Below, piece by piece: positions 6,413 through 13,519 of a DNA stretch of 16,900 nt (the first letter of the stretch is position 1; every line of letters begins with the position of its first letter). This DNA comes from UBA11164 sp002420085 (GTDB lineage: Bacteria > Pseudomonadota > Gammaproteobacteria > Xanthomonadales > Xanthomonadaceae), in NCBI GenBank assembly GCA_031976395.1, contig DALYLJ010000059.1, forward strand, positions 1 through 16,900. The letters are read 5' to 3'. The translations under genes were made by a program, and so were the position numbers. The notes beneath the pieces were generated by a model. That model had not been told where the DNA came from. It searched no databases and saw only the letters and a list, made by a program, of their open reading frames with translations.

Positions 6413-7212
6413 GTCGAAGAATCATCCCCTGCCTGGATGTCCGCGATGGTCAGGTGGTCAAGGGTGTGCGGTTTCGCGACCATGTGGTGATGGGGGCGAT
6501 CGAGGATCTGGCCGAACGCTATCGAGATGCCGGCGCCGACGAACTGGTGTTCTACGACATCACTGCCAGCCCGCAGGGTCGCAGCGTCGATCGTGCCTGG
6601 GTCGAGCGGGTCGCCCGGATCATCGACATTCCGTTCTGCGTCGCGGGGGGCATTCGCTCGGTCGAGGATGCCCGCGCCGTGCTGCACGCCGGGGCCGACA
6701 AGGTCTCGATCAATACCCCGGCCCTGGAGCGTCCGGCCCTGATTGCCGAACTGGCCGAGGCATTCGGCAGCCAGTGCGTGGTGGTCGGCATCGATTCGCT
6801 GCGCGACGACGACCTGCGCTGGCGGGTGCGCACCTACACCGGCGATCCCGAGCGGACCCGGGTACTCGCTCGGGAGACCCTGGATTGGATCATCGAGGCG
6901 CAGCGGCTCGGCGCCGGGGAGATCGTGCTCAACTGCATGGCCGCCGATGGTGTCCGTCGTGGTTACGACATCGAGCAGTTGCAGGCCGCACGGGCGGTGT
7001 GCGCGGTGCCCCTGGTGGCGTCCGGCGGCGCTGGGGCGGTCGAGCATTTCGAGACCGTGTTCCGCGCCGCTGACGTCGATGCCGCGTTGGCCGCCAGTGT
7101 CTTCCATTCCGGCGCGATCGCGATCGCTGATCTCAAGCGCAGCCTGGCGGCGGCCGGCATCGCGATACGCCCTCCGGCCGCGCCGACAACCGATTCGGAG
7201 CCATCGCCATGA
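6406..7212 (+). CDS. hisF: Imidazole glycerol phosphate synthase, cyclase subunit (HisF)
   Basis: HisF uses ammonia from HisH to convert PRFAR to imidazole glycerol phosphate and AICAR. AICAR re-enters purine synthesis. The 268-residue barrel is very close to E. coli HisF along its length, for example RIIPCLDVRDGQVVKGV. The two catalytic aspartates are at the canonical positions Asp11 and Asp130. About a dozen extra C-terminal residues, rich in Pro, Thr and Ser, follow the conserved end. The ATG at 6406 overlaps hisA by seven bases and has GGAGG at 6397-6401. Longer in-frame extensions into hisA have no family support. Confidence 0.96.
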   Translation: MLSRRIIPCLDVRDGQVVKGVRFRDHVVMGAIEDLAERYRDAGADELVFYDITASPQGRSVDRAWVERVARIIDIPFCVAGGIRSVEDARAVLHAGADKVSINTPALERPALIAELAEAFGSQCVVVGIDSLRDDDLRWRVRTYTGDPERTRVLARETLDWIIEAQRLGAGEIVLNCMAADGVRRGYDIEQLQAARAVCAVPLVASGGAGAVEHFETVFRAADVDAALAASVFHSGAIAIADLKRSLAAAGIAIRPPAAPTTDSEPSP

Positions 7213-7829
7213 GCGATCGACTGACCCTGGATTTCGATCCGGATACGCTGGCCTGGGACAAACAGGACGGGCTGATTCCGGCGATCATCCAGGACGCCCG
7301 CAGCCATCGCGTGCTGATGCTCGGCTACATGGATCGTGCCGCCCTCGACCGAACCCTGGCGACTGGCCTGGCGACCTTCTACAGCCGCAGTCGCGAGCGG
7401 CTCTGGACCAAGGGCGAAACCTCCGGCCACACGCTCGACGTTCTGGCCATCGAGACCGACTGCGATGCCGATACCCTGCTGATCGCGGTGCGCGCGCATG
7501 GCCCGACCTGCCATCTCGGCCGGACCAGTTGCTTCCCCACGGCTTCGGCTGATTTTCTGGCCGATCTCGCCGATCTGATCGCCGCTCGCCAGCGCGAACG
7601 GCCGGCGGGCAGCTACACGACCCGGCTGTTCGATGCCGGTCTGCGTCGAATCGCCCAGAAGGTCGGTGAGGAGGGGGTGGAGGCGGCCCTGGCGGCGGTC
7701 GCGCAGACGCCGGATGAACTGGTCGGCGAGGCCGCCGATCTGCTGTTCCATCTGCTGGTGCTGCTGCGTGCGCGTGATCTCGACATCGAGGCCGTGATCG
7801 CGCGTCTGGCTGAGCGGCACCGTCGGTGA
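7209..7829 (+). CDS. hisI: Bifunctional PR-AMP cyclohydrolase / PR-ATP pyrophosphatase (HisIE)
   Basis: HisI carries out the second and third pathway steps: hydrolysis of PR-ATP to PR-AMP, then opening of the adenine ring. The 206-residue protein has the cyclohydrolase domain first (about 1-115). It contains WTKGETSGH (66-74), the metal-binding DCD (84-86) and the cysteines Cys101 and Cys108 in GPTCHLGRTSCF. The pyrophosphatase domain follows (about 120-206), with KVGEEGVEA (151-159) and GEAADLLFHLL, a MazG-like metal-binding pattern. Length and domain order match the E. coli fusion. It overlaps hisF by four bases, has GGAG at 7197-7200, and is the last gene of the operon. Confidence 0.96.
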   Translation: MSDRLTLDFDPDTLAWDKQDGLIPAIIQDARSHRVLMLGYMDRAALDRTLATGLATFYSRSRERLWTKGETSGHTLDVLAIETDCDADTLLIAVRAHGPTCHLGRTSCFPTASADFLADLADLIAARQRERPAGSYTTRLFDAGLRRIAQKVGEEGVEAALAAVAQTPDELVGEAADLLFHLLVLLRARDLDIEAVIARLAERHRR

Positions 7830-7849
7830 TCGCGATGGCCGCTCACGAG

Positions 7850-7866
7850 TGCCGCCGTTGGCGGCA
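7850..7866. terminator. Hairpin downstream of hisI (weak terminator candidate)
   Basis: TGCCGCC at 7850-7856 pairs perfectly with GGCGGCA at 7860-7866 around a 3-base loop, 20 bases after the hisI stop. There is no T-run on either side, so it is not a classical rho-independent terminator. It may protect the 3' end of the his mRNA or act with Rho. Confidence 0.35.
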
Positions 7867-7886
7867 TCCAGCCCGGTCCGAAAACG

Positions 7887-7913
7887 CCGAAGCCCGCCGT
7901 GAGCGGGCTTCGG
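7887..7913 (-). terminator. Terminator of the tRNA-Glu gene
   Basis: An 11-bp perfect stem, CCGAAGCCCGC (7887-7897) with GCGGGCTTCGG (7903-7913), encloses a 5-base loop. Read on the minus strand it starts five bases beyond the tRNA CCA end and is followed by CGTTTTC, a short T-run. This fits a rho-independent terminator for the tRNA. On the plus strand no T-run follows, though the stem could also affect his operon transcripts arriving from the other side. Confidence 0.75.
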
Positions 7914-7918
7914 GGATG

Positions 7919-7994
7919 TGGCGCTCCCTACGAGGTTCGAACTCGTGTTCCCGCCTTGAGAGGGCGATGTCCTGGACCGCTAGACGAAGGGAGC
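7919..7994 (-). tRNA. tRNA-Glu (anticodon CTC)
   Basis: On the minus strand the 76 bases fold as a standard cloverleaf. The acceptor stem is GCTCCCT/AGGGAGC, the D-arm contains TCTAGCGGTCCAGGA, the anticodon loop is CTCTCAA (anticodon CTC, reading GAG), and the T-arm is ACGAG-TTCGAAC-CTCGT. The discriminator G is followed by an encoded CCA at 7921-7919. The outline is very similar to E. coli tRNA-Glu, which has anticodon TTC. A CTC isoacceptor suits a GC-rich genome using many GAG codons. It lies between the his operon and pcnB, opposite in direction to both. Confidence 0.96.
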
Positions 7995-7999
7995 AAAAC

Positions 8000-8028
8000 T
8001 TGGTGTGCGAGGCACAGCGGGTTAGTAT
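8000..8028 (+). promoter_or_regulatory. Possible pcnB promoter overlapping the tRNA promoter
   Basis: TTGGTG (8000-8005), a 17-base spacer and TAGTAT (8023-8028) form a plausible but weak plus-strand promoter. Its -10 box overlaps the minus-strand -10 box of tRNA-Glu. It would give a leader of about 155 bases ahead of the ATG at 8190. Rated low because both boxes are imperfect. Confidence 0.25.
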
Positions 8029-8052
8029 AGGCAGGTTTCGCATCGCCCGCAA
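8024..8052 (-). promoter_or_regulatory. Promoter of tRNA-Glu
   Basis: On the minus strand, TTGCGG (8052-8047) is separated by exactly 17 bases from TATACT (8029-8024, five of six consensus bases). The sequence after the -10 box is GC-rich (AACCCGC), as in growth-rate and stringently controlled stable-RNA promoters. Transcription would start near 8017, about 23 bases before the mature tRNA 5' end. Confidence 0.6.
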
Positions 8053-8189
8053 TCCGCGCGGAGGCATGATTCGCGAACGAATGTCCGGTGCCCGGCCTGG
8101 CCCGCGCGTTCCGGTCGGCAGTTCCGCACGCTCGCTCGGCTCGGCCAGGACCACCCCGGTCCGGGTCGGAGCTGTTTCGATCACGGCCG

Positions 8190-9677
8190 ATGCCGTCGCG
8201 CTCGACGCAGCCCTTCGAGGCTCGCTCGGCTCCCTTCCTCTGGCAACAGTCCACGCTGGTTCCTGATCCCGTGCCCCAACTCGAAATCGTCCCTCGCGAG
8301 CGTCACAGCGTTTCCCGCAAGCAGATCAGCAACAATGCGTTGCGCGTGCTGTATCGCCTCAAGGATGCCGGTTTCGATGCCTACCTGGTGGGCGGTGCGG
8401 TACGCGACCTGCTGATCGGTGGCCAGCCCAAGGATTTCGATGTCGCCACCAATGCCACGCCGGAGGAGGTCAAGCAGTTGTTCCGCAACTGCCGGCTGAT
8501 CGGGCGCCGGTTTCGGCTCGCCCATGTCCATTTCGGTCCGGAGATCATCGAGGTTGCGACCTTCCGGGCCTGCTCCGACGACGGCAGCGGCGATCGGGAA
8601 CTGGAAGGCGATCGCCTGGTGCGCGACAACGTCTACGGGACCATCGAGGACGATGCGGTCCGCCGCGACTTCACGGTCAATGCACTGTACTACGCGATCG
8701 AGGATTTCAGCGTTCGCGACTACGTCGGCGGCTTCGCCGACATCGAGCGGCGCCTGCTGCGTCTGATCGGTGATCCCGAGAGCCGCTATCGCGAGGATCC
8801 GGTGCGCATGCTGCGGGCGGTCCGACTGTCGGCCAAGCTCGGTTTCGAGATCGAGCCCGGATCGGCCGTGCCGATTCCACACCTGGCGCCGCTGCTGGCC
8901 GAGGCGCCACCGGCCAGGTTGTTCGACGAGGCGTTGAAACTGTTCATGACCGGCCATGGCGAGGCTAGCTTTCTCGGCCTGGAGCGCTACGGGGCGCTGG
9001 CCGAGTTCCTGCCGTCGGTCGCATCGGCGCTGGCCAGGGTCGGACCACCGGCGCGAGGATTGATCCTGCATGGGTTGATCAACACCGATATCCGGGTGCG
9101 TGAGGGTCGGCCGGTGACCCCGGCGTTCCTGTTCGCGGTTCTGCTCTGGCCGGCCTATCGCTGCGAACTGGACACGCTGCAACGGGCCGGCTACGAGCCG
9201 GCAGTGGCGCAGCAGCGCGCAGCCGATCGAGTCACCCTCCAGCAGACCCATCGGGTCGCCCTGCCGCGTCGGTTCTCGCAATCGATGGAAGAAATCTGGC
9301 TGCTGCAACCCCGCTTCGAGCAGCGTCAGCGCAAACGGGTGTTTCGTCTGCTCGCCCACCCACGTTTTCGCGCGGCCTACGATTTTCTCGAACTGCGCGC
9401 TCAGATCGAGCCGGAACTGGCCGAGCAGGCGGCATTCTGGCGGGAGGCCCAGGAACTGCCCAGTGAGCGTCTGGCCGAACAACTCGCGCGCAGCGATGCC
9501 GGTGTTCGCGACGATGAGGGCGGCCGGCGCAAGCGTCGTCGTGGGCGTCGCCGGTCCGGGCGCGGTGGTCGAATCGCTGCCGACTCCGGCAACACGGGTT
9601 CGATCGGTAGCGATTCGATTGCTAACGGTTCGACCGGCGGCGATTCGATCGGTAGCGATTCGAGCGGGGGCGAGTGA
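8190..9677 (+). CDS. pcnB: Poly(A) polymerase I (PcnB)
   Basis: PcnB adds 3' poly(A) tails to RNA and so promotes its decay. It is a class II nucleotidyltransferase. Counting from the ATG at 8190 (495 residues), the head domain has LVGGAVRDLL (66-75) and the catalytic KDFDVATNATPEEV (Asp82, Asp84). The motif LIGRRFRLAHVHFG (103-116) distinguishes poly(A) polymerases from CCA-adding enzymes. RRDFTVNALYY and REDPVRMLRAVRLSAKLGF follow. A very basic RNA-binding stretch lies at 446-461 (RRKRRRGRRR). The last 26 residues are a Gly/Ser/Asp tail encoded by 15-bp tandem repeats. The start is uncertain: the ATG at 8190 is the first in-frame ATG, but a GTG at 8271 would give 468 residues, nearer the usual length. 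Neither has a good ribosome binding site. The stop overlaps folK as GTGA. Confidence 0.93.
   Translation: MPSRSTQPFEARSAPFLWQQSTLVPDPVPQLEIVPRERHSVSRKQISNNALRVLYRLKDAGFDAYLVGGAVRDLLIGGQPKDFDVATNATPEEVKQLFRNCRLIGRRFRLAHVHFGPEIIEVATFRACSDDGSGDRELEGDRLVRDNVYGTIEDDAVRRDFTVNALYYAIEDFSVRDYVGGFADIERRLLRLIGDPESRYREDPVRMLRAVRLSAKLGFEIEPGSAVPIPHLAPLLAEAPPARLFDEALKLFMTGHGEASFLGLERYGALAEFLPSVASALARVGPPARGLILHGLINTDIRVREGRPVTPAFLFAVLLWPAYRCELDTLQRAGYEPAVAQQRAADRVTLQQTHRVALPRRFSQSMEEIWLLQPRFEQRQRKRVFRLLAHPRFRAAYDFLELRAQIEPELAEQAAFWREAQELPSERLAEQLARSDAGVRDDEGGRRKRRRGRRRSGRGGRIAADSGNTGSIGSDSIANGSTGGDSIGSDSSGGE
9597..9671 (+). repeat. Five tandem 15-bp repeats at the 3' end of pcnB
   Basis: Five in-frame units start at 9597, 9612, 9627, 9642 and 9657. 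They follow the pattern GRTTCGANCGGNRGC and encode GSIGS, DSIAN, GSTGG, DSIGS and DSSGG. A 20-bp segment beginning TTCGATCGG is identical at 9599-9618 and 9644-9663. A diverged unit encoding DSGNT may precede them. The units look like a coding minisatellite able to change length without breaking the frame. Confidence 0.85.
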
Positions 9678-10174
9678 CCGCGCCGCGCACGGTCCCCGCC
9701 TGGATCGGACTGGGCGGCAATCTCGGCGAAGTCGGCACCGCCATCGAGCGCGCGCTCGCGGCATTGGCGGCGCTGCCCGGTACGCAGGTCGAGGCGCACT
9801 CCCGTCTGTACCGCAGTCCCCCGTGGGGGGTGCTGGAGCAGCCACCGTTCGTCAATGCCGTGGCGCGGATCAGGACCGGTTTACCAGCCGGCGAGCTGCT
9901 CGCTGCCATGCTTGCGATCGAGCGTGATGCCGGTCGGCGGCGCGAGGCCGAGCAGCGCTGGGGACCGCGCACCCTCGATCTCGACCTTCTGCTCTACAGC
10001 GATGCTTCACTCTGCCTGCCAGGCTTGACCGTGCCGCACCCGCGCATCCACCAGCGCGGCTTCGTTCTGGTGCCGCTGGCGGAACTCGACGCCGACCTGG
10101 TCGTTCCCGGTCAGGGGCGGGTGGCGGATCTGCTTGCGGCGATGGATGCGAGTGCGGTCGAGGCGTTAACCTGA
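9674..10174 (+). CDS. folK: 2-amino-4-hydroxy-6-hydroxymethyldihydropteridine pyrophosphokinase (FolK)
   Basis: FolK transfers pyrophosphate from ATP to hydroxymethyl-dihydropterin, the step before dihydropteroate synthase in folate synthesis. The 166-residue protein has the N-terminal IGLGGNLG (9-16), the substrate-loop region YRSPPWGVLEQPPFVNAV and the family signature RWGPRTLDLDLLLY with its metal-binding aspartates. HPRIHQRGFVLVPLAEL follows. The start is GTG at 9674, overlapping the pcnB stop, so the gene depends on pcnB translation. Pairing of pcnB with folK is common in gammaproteobacteria. Confidence 0.95.
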   Translation: MTAPRTVPAWIGLGGNLGEVGTAIERALAALAALPGTQVEAHSRLYRSPPWGVLEQPPFVNAVARIRTGLPAGELLAAMLAIERDAGRRREAEQRWGPRTLDLDLLLYSDASLCLPGLTVPHPRIHQRGFVLVPLAELDADLVVPGQGRVADLLAAMDASAVEALT

Positions 10175-10261
10175 ACATGTGCGGGGTGTCCGTGCCACAG
10201 TCGGATCGAATGCGCGGACGCGCTGCGCAACCCACCAGGCAACCATGGAGATCGACGGCCG

Positions 10262-11086
10262 ATGTATTCCAACCCCAATGAGGGCGCACCGCGCCGACCG
10301 CTGACGGTTCCAGGTCTGCGGCAGGCCAAGCGGGAGGGCCGCAAGCTGGTCGCTCTGACCGCCTACGACGCCGGTTTCGCGGCCGTCATGGACGCGGCCG
10401 GGATCGATATCGTCCTGGTCGGCGATTCCCTGGGCATGGTGGTCCAGGGGCATGACAGCACCTTGCCGGTGACCGTCGAGGACATCGCCTACCACACCCG
10501 GTGCGTCGCCCGAGGTCTGCGGGCCAGTCTGCTGATCGCCGACATGCCGTTTCAGTCCGATGCCACGCCGGAGCGCGCGCTCGATGCCGCGACCGGCTTC
10601 CTGCGAGCCGGTGCCCGGATGGTCAAGATCGAAGGCGCCGGACCGAAGCTGGCGACGATCCGCTTCCTGGTCGAACGCGAGATTCCGGTGTGTGCCCATC
10701 TCGGCCTGACCCCGCAGTCGGTACACCGGCTCGGCGGCTACAAGGTTCAGGGTCGCGAGGCAGCCGCTGCCGAACGGTTGCGAGCCGACGCCCGCGCGGT
10801 GGCTGAGGCCGGTGCCGAACTGCTGGTGCTGGAGTGCGTGCCATCGTCGCTCGCGGAAGTGATCAGCAGCGATCTCGAGATCGCCACCATCGGCATCGGT
10901 GCCGGTCCAGGCTGCGATGGTCAGGTGCTGGTGCTGCATGATCTGCTCGGGTTGGGTGCCGGTCGCCGACCCCGCTTCGTCAAGGATTTTCTGGCCGAGG
11001 CCGGCACGGTCGCCGGTGCCTTCGCGGCCTACGCCGACGCGGTCCGGTCCGGTCGCTTCCCCAGCGCCGAGCACGGGTACGCATGA
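10262..11086 (+). CDS. panB: 3-methyl-2-oxobutanoate hydroxymethyltransferase (PanB)
   Basis: PanB makes ketopantoate from alpha-ketoisovalerate and methylenetetrahydrofolate, the first committed step to pantothenate and coenzyme A. The 274-residue TIM-barrel protein has the magnesium ligands Asp55 (VGDSLGM) and Asp94 (ADMPFQ), and the catalytic Glu191 (LVLECVPSSL). HLGLTPQSVHRLGGYKVQGR and GIGAGPGCDGQVLVLHDLLG are also typical. GGAG at 10247-10250 lies 11 bases from the ATG. An 87-base gap after folK contains a 5-bp GC hairpin (TGCGC 10211-10215 with GCGCA 10225-10229) but no clear promoter or terminator. The methylene-THF requirement links it to the folate gene upstream. Confidence 0.96.
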   Translation: MYSNPNEGAPRRPLTVPGLRQAKREGRKLVALTAYDAGFAAVMDAAGIDIVLVGDSLGMVVQGHDSTLPVTVEDIAYHTRCVARGLRASLLIADMPFQSDATPERALDAATGFLRAGARMVKIEGAGPKLATIRFLVEREIPVCAHLGLTPQSVHRLGGYKVQGREAAAAERLRADARAVAEAGAELLVLECVPSSLAEVISSDLEIATIGIGAGPGCDGQVLVLHDLLGLGAGRRPRFVKDFLAEAGTVAGAFAAYADAVRSGRFPSAEHGYA

Positions 11087-11928
11087 TGAATGTCTTCGAG
11101 CGCGTCGCCGAATTGCGGGCTCGGGTTGCCGAGTGGCGCGGGCAGGGGCTGCGGATCGGTTTCGTACCGACCATGGGCAATCTCCACGATGGACATTTCG
11201 CCCTGGTCGATCTCGCCCGCGAGCACGCCGACCGGGTGGTGTCGAGCATCTTCGTCAATCCCACCCAGTTCGGGCCGAACGAGGACTATGCCCTGTACCC
11301 CCGTACCCCCGACAGCGACATCACCGGCCTGCGCCAACATGGCGTGGATGCCCTGCTGCTGCCGAGTGTCGAGGAGATGTATCCGTTCGGCACCGCCAAC
11401 CACGTCCAGATGCATGTTCCGGGGATCACCGACATCCTGTGCGGACGGCATCGGCCCGGTCATTTCAACGGCGTCGCCACCGTGGTCGCGCGGCTGTTCA
11501 ACATGGTCCAGCCGGATGTGGCGGTGTTCGGGCGCAAGGACTATCAGCAACTCCAGGTGGTTCGCTACATGACCCGCGATCTGGCGTTCCCGATCCGGAT
11601 CATCCCGGCACCGACCCTGCGTGAATCGGACGGGCTGGCGATGAGCTCCCGCAACCGCTATCTGGACAGCGCGCAGCGCACGCTGGCACCGACCATCCAT
11701 CGCGCGCTACTGGCGATGCGCGATGCGCGGCGGCGTGACGATCCGCCCGGTCGCATCGAAGGCGTCGGTGAGGCGATCCTGATCGAGGCCGGGTTCGTGG
11801 TCGATTACGTCGAAGTGCTGCGCTCGGATCTGTCGCGACCGCGCGAATCCTCCGAGACCGGCCTGATCGCCTTCATCGCCGCCCGGCTCGGTCGGACTCG
11901 CCTGATCGACAACCTCGACCTCGATTGA
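11083..11928 (+). CDS. panC: Pantothenate synthetase (PanC)
   Basis: PanC condenses pantoate with beta-alanine using ATP. The 281-residue protein is a Rossmann-fold ligase with the HIGH-like motif in PTMGNLHDGH (29-38; His35 and His38). IFVNPTQFGPNEDY (56-69), GRKDYQQ (150-156) with Lys152, and MSSRNRYL (187-194), the KMSKS-like loop, are also seen. All substrate-contacting motifs of the family are recognisable. The ATG at 11083 overlaps the panB stop, and a second ATG follows directly, so translation may start at either. The beta-alanine supplier PanD is not encoded in the window. Confidence 0.96.
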   Translation: MMNVFERVAELRARVAEWRGQGLRIGFVPTMGNLHDGHFALVDLAREHADRVVSSIFVNPTQFGPNEDYALYPRTPDSDITGLRQHGVDALLLPSVEEMYPFGTANHVQMHVPGITDILCGRHRPGHFNGVATVVARLFNMVQPDVAVFGRKDYQQLQVVRYMTRDLAFPIRIIPAPTLRESDGLAMSSRNRYLDSAQRTLAPTIHRALLAMRDARRRDDPPGRIEGVGEAILIEAGFVVDYVEVLRSDLSRPRESSETGLIAFIAARLGRTRLIDNLDLD

Positions 11929-11947
11929 TGCCCACCGGGAGCCGTAC

Positions 11948-13480
11948 ATGAAGACATCCGACTGGCAGAACCGCCTCAGTCCGCATGCCGCCCGAATGGC
12001 CGATGCCCATCTGCGCGAGCTGATCGCCGCCGATCCCGCACGGGCACAGACCATGGCCATCCGGGTCGGTGCGATCCATGCCAGTTTCGGCCGGCAGAAG
12101 TATGACCACGACGCTTGGCAGACCTTGCTCGCCCTGGCCGAAGCCCGCGCTCTGCCGGCTCGGATCGCCGCCCTGTTCGACGGTGCGATCGTCAATATCA
12201 GCGAACAGCGGCCGGCCCTGCACACGGCCCTGCGCAGCGATCTGGGCGAGTCCGATCTCGCTCGACGCAGCCACCGCGAGGCGAGGGCGGCCCGTCTGCG
12301 GATGGCCGAACTGCTGGCCGAACTGGAGGCATCGCCGATCACCGACATCATCAATGTCGGCATCGGTGGCTCCGACCTCGGGCCGCGTCTGGTCGCCGAT
12401 GCATTGGCCGGGCAGGGGCCGGGTCGGTTCCGGGTGCATTTCCTGGCCAATGTCGATGGCCATGCCGCCCAGCGCATCCTGGCCGGACTCGACCCGGCGC
12501 GCACGGCGGCGATTCTGGTTTCCAAGAGTTTCGGAACTCAGGAAACCCTGCTCAACGGCCGGCTGATCCGCGATTGGCTGGGTGGTCCCGAGCGGCTGTA
12601 CGCAGTCAGCGCCAACCTCGACCGGGCAGCCGGCTTCGGCATTCCCGCCGACCGCCTGTTGCCGATGTGGGACTGGGTCGGTGGTCGCTACTCGCTGTGG
12701 TCGGCGGTCGGCTTCTCCGCCGCCCTGGCGATCGGCATGACCGGCTTCGACCGGCTGCTGGCCGGTGCCGCGAGTCTCGATGCCCACGTCCGACACAGCC
12801 CGCTCGAAGGCAATCTGGCGGTTCGACACGCGCTGACCGCCATCTGGAACCGTAACGGCCTCGGGTTCGACGGCCAGTTGATCCTGCCCTACGACGAACG
12901 TCTGGCCCTGCTGCCGGCCTACCTTCAGCAATTGGTGATGGAATCGCTTGGCAAGTCGGTGCAGGAGGACGGATCGGCGGTCGGCTGGGCAACCACTCCG
13001 GCGCTGTGGGGTGGCACCGGCACCAGCAGCCAGCACAGCTTTTTCCAGGCCCTGCACCAGGGCACCGATCGGCTGCCGGCCGAGTTCATCGCCGTCGCCC
13101 GCGCCGACCACCCGCATCGTGACAATCACCGCGTCCTGCTCGCGCATGCCCTGGCGCAGGCGCAATCGCTGGCGCTCGGCGAGGACAACCCCGACCCGCA
13201 CCGCCGCTATCCGGGCGACCGACCCTCGACCCTGATCCTGCTGGATGCCCTGACCCCGGAGAGCCTGGGCGCCCTGATCGCGCTCTACGAGCACAGCGTC
13301 TACCTGCAAGGCGTGTTGTGGGGCATCGATCCGTTCGATCAGTGGGGTGTCGAACTGGGCAAGCGGATCGCCGATAGCCTGCTGCCGGCGGTATCGGACC
13401 CGCAGCGCCACGTCAGCGACCCGGTGACCGCAGCCGTACTGGCCGAACTGCATCGCCACCCCCCGCACTCCCCGCCGTGA
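11948..13480 (+). CDS. pgi: Glucose-6-phosphate isomerase (Pgi)
   Basis: Pgi interconverts glucose-6-phosphate and fructose-6-phosphate in the cytosol. The protein has 510 residues, about 40 fewer than E. coli Pgi, but both SIS domains are present. VGIGGSDLGPR (137-147) and SKSFGTQET (192-200) bind the phosphate. VGGRYSLWSAVG (244-255) is a family signature. The catalytic residues are Glu332 (VMESLGKS), His363 (SSQHSFFQ) and Lys472 (VELGKRIA). GGGAG at 11937-11941 lies six bases before the ATG, 19 bases after panC, so it is probably cotranscribed with panBC. The gene ends 39 bases before the convergent queG stop; I see no terminator with a T-run in that gap. Confidence 0.96.
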   Translation: MKTSDWQNRLSPHAARMADAHLRELIAADPARAQTMAIRVGAIHASFGRQKYDHDAWQTLLALAEARALPARIAALFDGAIVNISEQRPALHTALRSDLGESDLARRSHREARAARLRMAELLAELEASPITDIINVGIGGSDLGPRLVADALAGQGPGRFRVHFLANVDGHAAQRILAGLDPARTAAILVSKSFGTQETLLNGRLIRDWLGGPERLYAVSANLDRAAGFGIPADRLLPMWDWVGGRYSLWSAVGFSAALAIGMTGFDRLLAGAASLDAHVRHSPLEGNLAVRHALTAIWNRNGLGFDGQLILPYDERLALLPAYLQQLVMESLGKSVQEDGSAVGWATTPALWGGTGTSSQHSFFQALHQGTDRLPAEFIAVARADHPHRDNHRVLLAHALAQAQSLALGEDNPDPHRRYPGDRPSTLILLDALTPESLGALIALYEHSVYLQGVLWGIDPFDQWGVELGKRIADSLLPAVSDPQRHVSDPVTAAVLAELHRHPPHSPP

Positions 13481-13519
13481 TCGGCGCCGGGCAGGCTCGG
13501 CGGCAGTTCGGGGTCGGCA

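Noticed and set aside
8069..8082. Inverted repeat ATTCG-CGAA-CGAAT upstream of pcnB
   Set aside because: It has only five base pairs, no T-run and no link to a promoter box; it could easily arise by chance.
8130..8232. Direct repeat GCTCGCTCGGCTC at 8130-8142 and 8220-8232
   Set aside because: It is two copies of a simple CTCG-rich 13-mer, 90 bases apart, in or near the pcnB start; no associated element is visible.
8181..9845. A 554-codon open frame on the minus strand opposite pcnB
   Set aside because: It is antisense to pcnB, contains no known motif, and runs across the pcnB-folK junction with no ribosome binding site.
10245..10261. ATG at 10245 beginning M-E-I-D-G-R as a panB start or small gene
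   Set aside because: It is out of frame with panB and gives no recognisable protein. Its GGAG more likely serves the panB ATG at 10262.
11873..13468. A 531-codon open frame on the minus strand opposite pgi
   Set aside because: It is antisense to a gene with intact catalytic residues, and no domain is recognisable.
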